Of a stretch of DNA of 64,000 nt, positions 39,882 to 48,802 are shown piece by piece. This DNA is from an uncultured Collinsella sp. Lineage in GTDB: Bacteria > Actinomycetota > Coriobacteriia > Coriobacteriales > Coriobacteriaceae. Location of the stretch: the NCBI GenBank assembly GCA_902478545.1, contig CABSLA010000001.1, forward strand, positions 62,001 through 126,000, written 5' to 3'. How positions within the stretch are numbered: the stretch's first letter is position 1; each line of letters begins with the position of its first letter. The translations under genes and the position numbers were made by a program. A model generated the notes under the pieces. The model was not told where the DNA came from, did not search any database, and saw only the letters and a program-made list of their open reading frames with translations.

Positions 39882-39999
39882 CAAGCGCCACGCCGATGGC
39901 ACACACGCCTAATTGTTGTTCTAGATAAAGAGCCCTCACTTTTAATCAGAATTAACTAAAGTAAAATGAAGTTAAACGGCGGTGTGAAAGGAGAGCTAC

Positions 40000-41100
40000 G
40001 TGGAATATCTCGAGAACCCGTTTACCCCCAGTTTTGGTGAGGTTCCTGCCCATCTCGCTGGCAGACAACAGATTATTCGGGATTTGGACCGTGCCTTCTT
40101 GAGTCAGCGCAGGCGCCCAGAATTGACCTCGATCTTCTCAGGCGCGCGTGGAACCGGTAAAACCGCTCTCATGTCGTCGCTCGCGACAAGGGCGGAATCC
40201 CACGGCTGGATAGCCGTAAAGACGACCGCGCTCCCGGGAATGCTTGAGGAAATCGAGTTCGGGGCGAAACGTGCTGCCAGTCATCTCATCGACTCGTCCA
40301 ACCACTTCGAAGTCACCGGTCTCGGAATTGCACCGCTCGGCAGCATCGAGGTCAATCGCGTTCACGATGCCTCAACCTGGCGTTATCGCATGAGCGACAT
40401 CATCGACCAGCTCAACGAGGCGGGCACCGGTCTGCTCGTCACGGTTGACGAGGTGGACCCGACACTTGACGAGATGATTCAGCTCGCAGCGACGTACCAG
40501 CACTTTGTGACCGATGGGAAACGCGTCGCCCTGCTCATGGCGGGACTTCCCAACAACGTCTCGACGCTACTGAACCACAAGACGGTCTCGTTCCTTCGCC
40601 GCGCCCAACAATATCATCTGGGTCGCATTGCCGACTATGACGTGCGCGAGGCCCTAATTCGCACAATCCAGGAAAACGATCGCCTGGCAGATGCTGAGGG
40701 AATCGATAGAGCCGTTCGCTCAATCTCTGGTTTTCCCTTCCTATTGCAACTCGTAGGCTACCGTGCCTGGGATCTCACAAGCGATTCGAAGGAAATCTCG
40801 TCACGCGACTTTGACCTGGGAATCAAAATCGCGCGCGATGAGATGGACGACCGAATCCTCGCGGCAACCTATCGGGAACTCACTGCAGAGGACAAGCGAT
40901 TCCTAATCGCCATGCTCGATGACGAGGAAGAGTCCACCACCGCTGACCTTGTCGAACGCCTTAAGCGTTCGCCGCAGCAGGTCTCCCGCTACCGACGTCG
41001 CATGATAGATGCCGGCATCATCGGGGAACGAGGACGAGGGCTCGTCGCATTTGAATTGCCATTCTTTCGCGACTATCTCGCGGCTCAATGCGCGAAATAG
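40000..41100 (+). CDS. AAA/STAND-like ATPase with C-terminal winged helix (copy 1)
   Basis: Orc1/Cdc6-like or AAA_16 ATPase of 366 residues, cytoplasmic. Walker A is GARGTGKTALMSSL near 48, Walker B is LLVTVDEVD near 146, and the sensor region is LMAGLPNN followed by SFLRRAQQYHLGRI; LLQLVGYRAWDL is the lid. The C-terminal 70 residues (TTADLVERLKRSPQQVSRYRRRMIDAGII) form a winged helix. The GTG start follows AAAGGAGAG. It is homologous to 43647-44765 along its length, and a UvrA2 gene lies between. Possible roles: regulator or partner of the neighbouring UvrA2, defence ATPase, or archaeal-type DNA binder. Function unknown. Confidence 0.82.
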   Translation: MEYLENPFTPSFGEVPAHLAGRQQIIRDLDRAFLSQRRRPELTSIFSGARGTGKTALMSSLATRAESHGWIAVKTTALPGMLEEIEFGAKRAASHLIDSSNHFEVTGLGIAPLGSIEVNRVHDASTWRYRMSDIIDQLNEAGTGLLVTVDEVDPTLDEMIQLAATYQHFVTDGKRVALLMAGLPNNVSTLLNHKTVSFLRRAQQYHLGRIADYDVREALIRTIQENDRLADAEGIDRAVRSISGFPFLLQLVGYRAWDLTSDSKEISSRDFDLGIKIARDEMDDRILAATYRELTAEDKRFLIAMLDDEEESTTADLVERLKRSPQQVSRYRRRMIDAGIIGERGRGLVAFELPFFRDYLAAQCAK

Positions 41101-41105
41101 GCATC

Positions 41106-41138
41106 AAAGAGGCAAAGGGGCTGTCCCTTTGCCTCTTT
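41106..41138. terminator. Bidirectional terminator with GCTGT loop
   Basis: AAAGAGGCAAAGGG pairs exactly with CCCTTTGCCTCTTT; the loop is GCTGT, so the core again reads GGGGCTGTCCC. It lies between the stop codons of the convergent ATPase and UvrA2 genes. Confidence 0.8.
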
Positions 41139-41140
41139 GT

Positions 41141-43654
41141 CTATAGGTAGCGTCCGGTAATGCTCTTGGGGCAGGCCGCGATATCCGCCGGCGTGCCGGC
41201 GCAGACGATTTGCCCGCCCGCGTCGCCACCGCCCGGGCCCATGTCGATCACGTAATCGGCATTGCGGATAAGGTCGAGATCGTGTTCGATCACGATAACT
41301 GTGGCGCCCTTGGCAACAAGGCCGTCGAACACACTCAGCAGTACCTGAACATCGAGCGGATGCAGGCCGATCGTGGGCTCGTCAAATACGAATACGGCAT
41401 CATCCTGCACGCGGCCCATCTCGCTCGCGAGCTTAAGACGCTGCGCCTCGCCGCCCGAGAGCGCCGGTGTGGGCTCGCCAAGTGTGAGATAGCCCAAGCC
41501 CAGGTCGTGTAAGGTCTGCAAGCGCGCCTGAACCTTCTTGAGTCCCAGTGTGGCATCGATGGCCTCGTCCACACTCATGTCCATGAGCTGCGGCAACGTC
41601 AGCAAGCTCCCGTCCTTGCCCTCGCGATGGATACGCGAAGCCACGTCTGCATAACGCGAACCGCGACATGCCGGGCAGACAATCTCGACGTCGGGCAAAA
41701 ACTGCACGTCGAGCGATATCGATCCCGTGCCGTCGCACGTAGGACAGCGCAAGGCGCCAGTGTTATAGCTAAAGGCACCCGCCTTGTAGCCAGCCGCCTT
41801 GGCCTCGGGCGTACGGGCAAAGGCGCGGCGCAGCTCATCATGGATGTCGGCATAGGTTGCGACCGTCGAGCGCACGTTGGCGCCGATGGGCGTGGCGTCA
41901 ATCAGGTTGGCACGAGCAATGCCTTCGGCATCGACCCAACGCACGTGTCTTGGCAGGCGCTCGCCAGCTGCCTGGGCCTTAAGCGCCGGAATGAGCGTCT
42001 CGAGCACCAACGTCGTCTTGCCCGAGCCCGAAACGCCCGTCACCGCGACAAGGCGGCCGCGCGGGATATCGACTTCGAGCGGTTTTACGGTATGGATGGC
42101 ATCGGTTGCCATGCGGATATGGCCCTGGTCGAACATTTCGTCGTCAGTCACCTGCGGACGCAAGCGCTTGGGCTCGGCGCGCAAAAACGGCGCGATACGG
42201 CTGTCCTGCGATTGCTCGACCTCGTCTACCGTACCAGCGGCGATTACGTTGCCGCCGCCTGCTCCGGCAACGGGGCCCATCTCGACCAGATAATCAGCCT
42301 CCGCCAGCACACGTGTATCGTGGTCGACAACAACCACGGTATTGCCGTCATCCACCAGGTCGCGCATTACGCCCACCAAGCCGTCGACATTGGCAGGATG
42401 CAAGCCAATTGAGGGCTCGTCCAGCACATAGAGCACGCCTGTCGATCGGTTGCGCACCACGCGGGCGAGTTGCACGCGCTGGCGCTCACCCGTGGAGAGC
42501 GTGGCACCGGCGCGATCGAGCGAAAGGTAATCGAGACCCAGGTCGACCAGACGACGAGCCGTGCTCAAAAACGAATCGCAGATATCCGTCGCCATGGGCC
42601 GCATCTCGGCCGGCAAGGATGCGGGCACCCCGCGCACCCACTCGATCGCATCACCAAGCGTCATGGCCGCGGCCTGAGCCAGATTGATACCGCGCACCTG
42701 GGGCTGGCGCGCAGCCTCGGAGAGACGCGTGCCGGCGCAGTCACGGCATGGTCCCTCGCGCAAAAAGCGAGCCACACGCTTAAGCCCCTTATCGTCCTTA
42801 ACCTTGGCGAGCGCATTCTCAACGGTATAGACGGCGTTGTAATAGGTAAAGTCGAGCGGCGTGGCGCCCTCGCCGTTTTTGGGAACGTAGAGAATGTGCT
42901 TCTTAACCGCCGGGCCGTGAAACACGATGTCGCGCTCTTGAGGCGTGAGCTGGTTAAACGGCACGTCGGTGCGCACGCCCATCTCGCCGGCCACCTGCTT
43001 CATCAGGTCCCACATGAGCGTGCCCCAGGGAAGCACCGCACCCTCGTTGATGGTCTTTGACTCGTCGGGCACCAGGCTCGCCTCGTCTACCTCGCGCATG
43101 ACACCGGTGCCGCCGCAGGTAGGGCACGCACCGCCGCTATTGAAAGCCAAATCCTCGGCACTCGGCGCGTAGAACTCGCGGCCGCATGTCGGACACGTGA
43201 GCGACAGGCCCGCAGCCACGTTAAGGCTCGGCTCCACACGCGCCCCGCAATGCGGGCACACGTGATGGGCGCAACGGCTAAAGAGTAGACGCAGGCTATT
43301 GTTGAGCTCGGTCATGGTACCAAAGGTCGAGCGCACACCCGGTACGCTGGGGCGCTGATGTAATGCGAGCGCCGCTGGCACGTGCAGCACCTCGTCCACC
43401 TGGGCGTGCTCGGCCTGCGTCAGACGACGGCGGGTATAGGTGCTGAGCGCCTCCAGATAGCGGCGCGAGCCCTCGGCATAAAGAACCCCGAGTGCCAGCG
43501 AACTCTTGCCCGAACCCGACACGCCGGCAATGCCCACGAGCTTTCCCAGCGGAATATCGATATCGATGTCTTTGAGGTTATGGACGCGCGCGCCACGCAC
43601 CTCGATAGCCTGCGGGTTCATCTTCTGTTCCGTCACCTTTATCACCCTACTCAT
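41141..43654 (-). CDS. Class II UvrA (UvrA2), ABC-ATPase without UvrB-binding domain
   Basis: Two-ABC-domain DNA-binding ATPase of 837 residues; UvrA proper is about 940. Walker A is GVSGSGKSSL near 44 and GVSGSGKTTL in the second half. Signatures are LSTGERQRVQLAR and LSGGEAQRLKLAS. Four Cys-x-x-Cys zinc-ribbon parts are visible (CPHC/CPTC, CPTCGG, CRDCAG, CPTCDG/CPACRG). The sequence between the first Walker A and the first zinc pair is short, with no UvrB-binding domain, as in class II proteins tied to drug self-protection (DrrC-like). The ATG at 43654 overlaps the upstream ATPase's end as ATGAGTAG, suggesting coupling; a later Met (43621) is the other likely start. Confidence 0.9.
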   Translation of the reverse strand: MSRVIKVTEQKMNPQAIEVRGARVHNLKDIDIDIPLGKLVGIAGVSGSGKSSLALGVLYAEGSRRYLEALSTYTRRRLTQAEHAQVDEVLHVPAALALHQRPSVPGVRSTFGTMTELNNSLRLLFSRCAHHVCPHCGARVEPSLNVAAGLSLTCPTCGREFYAPSAEDLAFNSGGACPTCGGTGVMREVDEASLVPDESKTINEGAVLPWGTLMWDLMKQVAGEMGVRTDVPFNQLTPQERDIVFHGPAVKKHILYVPKNGEGATPLDFTYYNAVYTVENALAKVKDDKGLKRVARFLREGPCRDCAGTRLSEAARQPQVRGINLAQAAAMTLGDAIEWVRGVPASLPAEMRPMATDICDSFLSTARRLVDLGLDYLSLDRAGATLSTGERQRVQLARVVRNRSTGVLYVLDEPSIGLHPANVDGLVGVMRDLVDDGNTVVVVDHDTRVLAEADYLVEMGPVAGAGGGNVIAAGTVDEVEQSQDSRIAPFLRAEPKRLRPQVTDDEMFDQGHIRMATDAIHTVKPLEVDIPRGRLVAVTGVSGSGKTTLVLETLIPALKAQAAGERLPRHVRWVDAEGIARANLIDATPIGANVRSTVATYADIHDELRRAFARTPEAKAAGYKAGAFSYNTGALRCPTCDGTGSISLDVQFLPDVEIVCPACRGSRYADVASRIHREGKDGSLLTLPQLMDMSVDEAIDATLGLKKVQARLQTLHDLGLGYLTLGEPTPALSGGEAQRLKLASEMGRVQDDAVFVFDEPTIGLHPLDVQVLLSVFDGLVAKGATVIVIEHDLDLIRNADYVIDMGPGGGDAGGQIVCAGTPADIAACPKSITGRYL

Positions 43655-44765
43655 GCCATATAACTCGATCGCGAATGTACGCGCCCAGCATGGGCACGGT
43701 AAACCGGACGAGGCCGTATCCGGCAGCCTCGATGACGCGCTCGCGAATCAGGCTTGCGCGATATTTGCTCGCCCAGCTTTGGGTGCGATCGCAACGCTCA
43801 ATGATATCCGCCATGCGAGTCGGTTTGCCCCCGTCAGCCGCCATGGCCTCGATAAAGAGGCGCTGCGGACTGTGCAGCCCGTAATACAGAGGCGCGTCAA
43901 CCGCTTCGTAGAACTCGGAGACGGCATCCGCGTGCCCAGCCTCAACATCGCGCTCTTCAATGACCCGCGAGTCACGCCGGACAGCAGAGCGCCACATGTA
44001 ATATCCCACCAGCTGAACCATATAGGGATGCCCCATGCTCTTGCGCGCCGCGAGGTCTGCCGTCTCCGCATCAACGTAAAGACCAGCGTCTTTGACCGTC
44101 TGGATATACGAATCGCGCACTTTGGGCAAAGAAATCGCCCCTAGCGTACGCTGCTGAGCACGCCGCAAAAACGTCACGCTCGGCTCTTCGAGCAAGTCAT
44201 CAACCATACTGGGTAAGCCGGCGAACACCAGCGCAAGACCGCGCTGGTCGCTATCGGACAAGCCCGTGGCATCTTGATCTCCGAGCACTTGCTGATAGAG
44301 AACGGCAAGAGCCGCCAGTTCCTCGATAGACGCAGATTGGGCCTCGTCAATCGCAAACAGTAAGCCCTTTCCCGGCCCGAGTTTCTTGAGGCGCTCGTTG
44401 ACCAGCCCTCGCAACGTTTCGCCCTTTGCTCGCGCCGCCTCGACCGACATCCGGCCAAACGACGGCCCAAACTCCATTGACGTCACAACGGGTTTATTCG
44501 AGCGAAGCGCGTCGGCCAAGCGGTCGCATAAGCCAAGCGAGGCGGAATCGGAGACAACCGCCCATCCGCGCTCGTTGGCGAGACGTTGCAGTTCCCGCAG
44601 GAGAACCGTCTTGCCACAGCCGCGGTTTCCCGTAATGAGCATGAGCCTACCCGGCGCTCCGGCGCCGTTATCGAGTCCTTCCTCGAAATCTTCGATGACC
44701 GACTCGCGGCCGATGAGTATCGGAGGCCGCTTGCCAGCCGTGGGCTTAAAGGGATTTGGATTCAT
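43647..44765 (-). CDS. AAA/STAND-like ATPase with C-terminal winged helix (copy 2)
   Basis: Homologue of 40000-41100, 372 residues. Walker A is GNRGCGKTVLLREL at 46-53, Walker B is LLFAIDEAQ near 136, the sensor segment is LVFAGLPSMVDDLLEEPSVT with SVTFLRRAQQRTLG, and MVQLVGYYMWRSAV is the lid. The winged helix is near 310-360. GAGGAGG lies 5 bases before the ATG. The last 8 bases overlap the UvrA2 start, so the two are translationally coupled and probably work together. Three tandem TTATACCAA-like repeats lie upstream. Confidence 0.83.
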   Translation of the reverse strand: MNPNPFKPTAGKRPPILIGRESVIEDFEEGLDNGAGAPGRLMLITGNRGCGKTVLLRELQRLANERGWAVVSDSASLGLCDRLADALRSNKPVVTSMEFGPSFGRMSVEAARAKGETLRGLVNERLKKLGPGKGLLFAIDEAQSASIEELAALAVLYQQVLGDQDATGLSDSDQRGLALVFAGLPSMVDDLLEEPSVTFLRRAQQRTLGAISLPKVRDSYIQTVKDAGLYVDAETADLAARKSMGHPYMVQLVGYYMWRSAVRRDSRVIEERDVEAGHADAVSEFYEAVDAPLYYGLHSPQRLFIEAMAADGGKPTRMADIIERCDRTQSWASKYRASLIRERVIEAAGYGLVRFTVPMLGAYIRDRVIWHE

Positions 44766-44800
44766 GTCGGCCTCCTCGGATTGGCAAACCCCGGTAATAG

Positions 44801-44830
44801 TTATACCAACTTGTACCGAGTTATACCAAT
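44801..44830 (-). promoter_or_regulatory. Three tandem 10-bp repeats upstream of ATPase copy 2
   Basis: TTATACCAAC, TTGTACCGAG and TTATACCAAT lie head to tail, 35 to 65 bp upstream of the ATPase start. The period of one helical turn puts all repeats on one DNA face, as for an operator or iteron array. On the minus strand the first copy contains TTGGTATAA. Confidence 0.5.
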
Positions 44831-44835
44831 AGCAT

Positions 44836-44864
44836 ATGACAAAGGGGCTGTCCCTTTGTTACAT
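44836..44864. terminator. Hairpin with GGGGCTGTCCC core
   Basis: ATGACAAAGGG pairs with CCCTTTGTTACAT (one mismatch), loop GCTGT. It overlaps the stop codon of the TetM-like gene on the minus strand. The stem is related to that at 39849-39881. Confidence 0.65.
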
Positions 44865-46862
44865 GTGGCCGAAAAACTCCGCGTCTGCTGCTCGCCAGGG
44901 GCGAAAGGTGGCGGGATCGACCTTTACGTGCGCTGCGGCGGGGACGTCGCACCATTTGACCGTGTAACCGGCGCCGTGAGAGCAAAAGACCGAATCGGGC
45001 GTGTTGGGCAGATCGGCCTCTGGCTCATAGGCGGCCGTCTCGATGACGCGCTCGGCATCATGACAAGCCGCATAGCCGGCGAACTCCAGGTACAGATGTC
45101 CGCGACCGCTCGTGTAGGCAGCCACCTCCAACGCGTAATCCTGCACCTCAGATGCCGGCACGCGACCCACAAGCTTCGCCCGGTCCCCCGCCATCGCCGG
45201 CGGCTCGTACTCGGCACCCATGCGCGTGGCATCCGAGAGCGCCCGGCCCACGCACTCCCCCGGCACCTCGAGCTCAAAGCGATACCACGGCTCCAACAGC
45301 ACCGCCGCGCCGGCTTCACGCGCCTGCATGAGCCCCTGGCGAATCGCGCGGTACGTGGCCTGGCGAAAATCGCCGCCCTCGGTGTGTTTGGCATGCGCGC
45401 GACCACCTGTGAGCGTAATGCGCACATCGGTGATGGGCGAGCCGGTCAGCACGCCCAGGTGATCGCGCTCCATAGCGTTGGTGAGCGCCAAACGCTGCCA
45501 GTTGAGATCGAGCTCGTCGGTCGAGGTCACGGTGCCAAACTGCACGCCCGAGCCCGCCGACAACGGCTCCAAGCGCAGATGTACCTCGGCATAGTGGCGC
45601 AGCGGCTCAAAGTGGCCCACGCCCTCGACCGGCTGCGAAATGGTCTCCTTATAGAGGATGCCGCCGGGCTCAAACTCAACCGAAAGGCCAAAGTGATCGG
45701 CCAACACCCGCTGCACGACCTCGAGTTGCACGGCGCCCATCAGCTGTAAATGAATCTGCTCAAGATGAGTGTTCCAGCTTACGCCGAGCATGGGATCTTC
45801 GTCCGCCAACTCTGTCAGTGCTTTGAACACCGCGTGGACATCGTGTTCGCCCGGAAGCACCGTATAGGTGAGGACCGGAGCGATGACAGGCGCATCGCCC
45901 ACGGGCTCCGCCCCCAAGGCATCCCCTGGGCGAACGTGCGCAAGGCCCGTCACGGCACAAATACCGCCAGCAGCAACTTCTTGGGCAAGCTCATACTTCT
46001 CGCCGTTATAGATGCGCACCTGGTCGATCTTTTGCTCCCAAGTGGAGGCGCCAGAGCATCCCTCGACAACTTGCTTTGCACGCAGTACACCGCCCGTCAC
46101 CTTGACCCAGGCAAGACGCTCGCCACGGTCTCCACGACTCACGCGGTAGACTCGCGCGGCGAACTCCTGGGGCCATGTTCGCTCGCGCATCAAAGCGCAT
46201 ATGCCGTCGAGTAGCTCTGCCACACCCTGGTCCTTGAGCGCCGAGCCCGCAAAGCAGGGAAACAACTTTCGCTCTGCGACCAGCCGCGAAAGCGTGGCAG
46301 TCGAAAGCTCCCCTGCGTCGAGAAACTCCTCGAGCGCCGCCTCGTCCAACGCAGCAGCGTCCTCCTGAACGGCACCACCCACCAACAGTTCGCTGGCATC
46401 CAGGCAGCCCTCGGAAAGACGTTGCCCAAGCTGTGCCAGCAAAACATCGCGGCCGGGATTCTCCAAATCGATTTTGTTGATAAAGATGAACGTCGGAATG
46501 TCATAGCGCGCAAGCAGGCGCCACAGGGTTTCGGTGTGCCCCTGCACGCCGTCGTTGGCACCCACAACCAAAATCGCATAGTCGAGCGCGCGCAGCGTGC
46601 GCTCCGCCTCGGCCGAAAAATCGACGTGGCCGGGCGCATCCACAAGCATGACGTGGGTATCGCCGTGGTCGAGCACGGCCTGCGACGAGAAGATCGTAAT
46701 GCCGCGCTCGCGCTCGATCGCGTTAGTGTCCAGATGCGAATCGCCATCGTCCACGCGGCCGCGCTTGCGAATGCGACCCACGTTGAACAACATGGCCTCG
46801 GCCAACGTGGTCTTGCCGGCATCGACATGCGCCAAGATTCCAACGACTGCCTGCTTCGACAT
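44859..46862 (-). CDS. Ribosomal-protection-type GTPase (TetM/TetO-like EF-G paralogue)
   Basis: Translational GTPase of 667 residues related to TetM, TetO and OtrA. G1 is LAHVDAGKTTLAEAM near 11, the switch is GITIFSSQA, G3 is DAPGHVDFSAE near 75, and G4 is INKIDLENPGRD. Domains II, III, IV and V follow (HTEGGDFRQATYRAIRQGL in domain IV). TetM has 639 residues. Chromosomal members of this group often do not confer high-level tetracycline resistance, so the role could be resistance or ribosome rescue. GAGGAG precedes the ATG by 4 bases. It is upstream of, but separated by a hairpin from, the ATPase-UvrA2 pair. Confidence 0.88.
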   Translation of the reverse strand: MSKQAVVGILAHVDAGKTTLAEAMLFNVGRIRKRGRVDDGDSHLDTNAIERERGITIFSSQAVLDHGDTHVMLVDAPGHVDFSAEAERTLRALDYAILVVGANDGVQGHTETLWRLLARYDIPTFIFINKIDLENPGRDVLLAQLGQRLSEGCLDASELLVGGAVQEDAAALDEAALEEFLDAGELSTATLSRLVAERKLFPCFAGSALKDQGVAELLDGICALMRERTWPQEFAARVYRVSRGDRGERLAWVKVTGGVLRAKQVVEGCSGASTWEQKIDQVRIYNGEKYELAQEVAAGGICAVTGLAHVRPGDALGAEPVGDAPVIAPVLTYTVLPGEHDVHAVFKALTELADEDPMLGVSWNTHLEQIHLQLMGAVQLEVVQRVLADHFGLSVEFEPGGILYKETISQPVEGVGHFEPLRHYAEVHLRLEPLSAGSGVQFGTVTSTDELDLNWQRLALTNAMERDHLGVLTGSPITDVRITLTGGRAHAKHTEGGDFRQATYRAIRQGLMQAREAGAAVLLEPWYRFELEVPGECVGRALSDATRMGAEYEPPAMAGDRAKLVGRVPASEVQDYALEVAAYTSGRGHLYLEFAGYAACHDAERVIETAAYEPEADLPNTPDSVFCSHGAGYTVKWCDVPAAAHVKVDPATFRPWRAADAEFFGHM

Positions 46863-47057
46863 GGCTCTCCTCTTATTACAAGCTACAAGCCCATCGCACG
46901 CGGCAACGGGCGTCCTCGTTCCACACTGGATGATACAATTTACGAGCCGGCGGGCGAAGCGGGCCCTATCCCCCGACCAAGCTCATCGCCCTGCGTTGCC
47001 GCGCGGCGATTTTCGTAGGTTCGCGCCTTGCGAAAGCCGGCTTGCAAATCAGCGCAG

Positions 47058-47095
47058 CGAACGAAAATGGCCCCACCCGGGACCATTTTCGTTCG
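47058..47095 (-). terminator. Hairpin downstream of GNAT gene
   Basis: CGAACGAAAATGG pairs exactly with CCATTTTCGTTCG, with an inner CCC/GGG. It lies 28 bp after the GNAT stop. No T-run follows on the minus strand. The remaining 46863-47057 interval shows no gene. Confidence 0.6.
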
Positions 47096-47123
47096 TGCGA
47101 ATTGTTGACACGTGCCCCTACTC

Positions 47124-47612
47124 TTACGCCTCACGCAGCCAGTCGAACGCAACACGCGGCGTGCCGTCCGACACATACACGACGCCGGCACGCTCGAACC
47201 CCGCCTTAATACTCGCGCCCTGCATGGGCAGGTTGTCCTGATGCGTGTCGATGCGCAGGTGATCGGCACGCTCCTTGGCAAAGGCAAACATCGCAGCCGC
47301 GATACCGTGCACGGTGCCATCGGACGCCACACGGTGCAGCACGGCGTACGGAGTGTCGCTGCGCCATTGACCATCCTCAATTACGTCATAGCACTCGTCC
47401 GGGCCCGGCAAAAAGGCAAACGTCGCCACCACGCGGCCATCGACTTCGCACACATAGCTGCCACCGGCGGCGATATCGGCAGCCAGTTGCTCGGCAGAAG
47501 GCGTGCCCTCGGGCCACTGTGTGGCGTTGCCATGCGCGCGCATAAAGGCGCGGGCCGCGTCATAGATAGCCATGACAGCGGGAATGTCGGTATCGAGGGT
47601 TTTTCTGATCAT
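47124..47612 (-). CDS. GNAT-family N-acetyltransferase
   Basis: Acetyl-CoA-dependent acyltransferase of 162 residues. The start IRKTLDTDIPAVMAIYDAAR is typical of the group, GGSYVCEVDGRVVATFAFL forms strands 2-3, HRVASDGTVHGIAAAMFAFA stands where the acetyl-CoA loop (R/Q-x-x-G-x-A) is expected, and LRIDTHQDNLPMQGASIKAGF is the conserved strand 5 / helix 4 region. The ATG at 47612 is chosen; a GTG lies one codon before. Acceptor unknown. It is divergent from the small zinc-ribbon gene, with an inverted repeat between. Confidence 0.88.
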   Translation of the reverse strand: MIRKTLDTDIPAVMAIYDAARAFMRAHGNATQWPEGTPSAEQLAADIAAGGSYVCEVDGRVVATFAFLPGPDECYDVIEDGQWRSDTPYAVLHRVASDGTVHGIAAAMFAFAKERADHLRIDTHQDNLPMQGASIKAGFERAGVVYVSDGTPRVAFDWLREA

Positions 47613-47633
47613 CACGCGGCGACCTCACGTTTA

Positions 47634-47665
47634 TTGGTATCACTTTGATTGAGCAATGATACCAA
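47634..47665. promoter_or_regulatory. Inverted repeat TTGGTATCA-N14-TGATACCAA
   Basis: A perfect 9-bp inverted repeat in the 71-bp divergent gap between the GNAT and zinc-ribbon genes. It may be an operator controlling both. GGTAT/ATACC is also the core of the repeats at 44801-44830. Confidence 0.5.
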
Positions 47666-47683
47666 CGTTTGGAGAGGGGCGCG

Positions 47684-47986
47684 ATGCAGATGGGGAGCAA
47701 AAAGCGAGCCGCCTGGTCAAAAGCAAAAAGCGAGTTTTTGAGCACTGCCACCGGCGGCGATATGAGCGACCTGTTTGCACGCGAGGACGAGCGCCGCGAC
47801 GCCCTGGACGCCGAGCGCAATGAGGCCTGGCGCTACAAATCGTGCGAGCGCAAAAACCGTTACGACACGCGCGTCGAGGCCGAGGCAGTTATGGCCGACT
47901 GCGAAAGCCGCGGGCGGCGCGGTTTGGCCTGCTACAAATGCGAATACTGCGGCGGCTGGCACCTGACATCGCACCCTTGGAAATAG
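47684..47986 (+). CDS. Small protein with Cys-rich C-terminal knuckle
   Basis: Uncharacterised 100-residue basic protein. The first 55 residues are charged and probably helical; the C-terminal part has CERKNRYDTRVEAEAV and then CYKCEYCGGWHLTSH, four metal-ligand candidates (Cys-x2-Cys-x2-Cys, His) that resemble a zinc ribbon or HNH-like knuckle. The ATG at 47684 follows GGAGAGGGG; another ATG lies two codons later. It may bind nucleic acid. No family name recognised. Confidence 0.72.
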   Translation: MQMGSKKRAAWSKAKSEFLSTATGGDMSDLFAREDERRDALDAERNEAWRYKSCERKNRYDTRVEAEAVMADCESRGRRGLACYKCEYCGGWHLTSHPWK

Positions 47987-48034
47987 GCACCGCATCGGCA
48001 CGGCACTGACGGAGCGCCAACCGTCGCACGCAAG

Positions 48035-48739
48035 CTATGGACGCGGCGGTACCAAAACGTCGTAGCGAACGGCCTTGCCCGCAAGTTGATAGCTCGGCTT
48101 AACGCCGGCAAGCAGTGGCCCCTTCACCGGTCGCTTGATAACGACCTTGCGCGGGCGCACCGCAAGCGCAGCTTCAACCAGCGTCTCCTCATCGGCGCAC
48201 GGCTGTTCCAGATGATGCAAGAGTTGGAACTTCTTTTTGACCGCCGCGCTCTTGGTGCGTTCAGGAAACATGGGGTCCAGATATACCACGTCGGGAGTCG
48301 CGAGCTCGCCCTGCTCGATTAGCTCAGTTACATGGTGAAGGCCGGCAATGCTGTCCTCGCCGGCATGTAAGCGCATGCGCGCCACAGCTGTCGCAAGCGC
48401 CGGATCATCTGCCGCGCGATCCAAGGCATCCTTGAGGAGCGCCGCGATCACGCAATCCTGTTCATATAGATCGACGGAAAAGCCCGCGGCAGCCAGCAGC
48501 AGCGAATCCTCGCCAAAGCCTGCCGTGGCGTCAATCGCCCATGGGCTCTCGATGCCTTTTGTGCGCGCGGCCTTTACCAGCAGCTCTTGCTGCAGACGGC
48601 CCCGCTTGAGCCGCGGAAGCATGCGGCCAAAATCGGCACGCAGCTCCATCGTGCCGTCGGTGAGCGTGAGGCCCTCGGGCTTCCCGGTCAGCTCAAGCCC
48701 CGCGGCCCGAGCAACAGAAAAGGGATCGACGACACCCAT
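48035..48739 (-). CDS. rsmJ: 16S rRNA (guanine-1516 N2)-methyltransferase
   Basis: SAM-dependent methyltransferase of the RsmJ/YhiQ family, 234 residues. The SAM site is WAIDATAGFGEDSLLLAAAGF, followed by DLYEQDCVIAALLKDAL; the catalytic motif is VVYLDPMFPERTKSAAVKKK, diagnostic of the family. The end, RPRKVVIKRPVKGPLLAG, also fits. AAGGAG lies 5 bases before the ATG at 48739. Single gene. Confidence 0.92.
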   Translation of the reverse strand: MGVVDPFSVARAAGLELTGKPEGLTLTDGTMELRADFGRMLPRLKRGRLQQELLVKAARTKGIESPWAIDATAGFGEDSLLLAAAGFSVDLYEQDCVIAALLKDALDRAADDPALATAVARMRLHAGEDSIAGLHHVTELIEQGELATPDVVYLDPMFPERTKSAAVKKKFQLLHHLEQPCADEETLVEAALAVRPRKVVIKRPVKGPLLAGVKPSYQLAGKAVRYDVLVPPRP

Positions 48740-48802
48740 GGACACTCCTTAACAAGCAAAACGAATACGTGAGCGCCGTTCATGTCGGCACCCAACCGTC
48801 CG

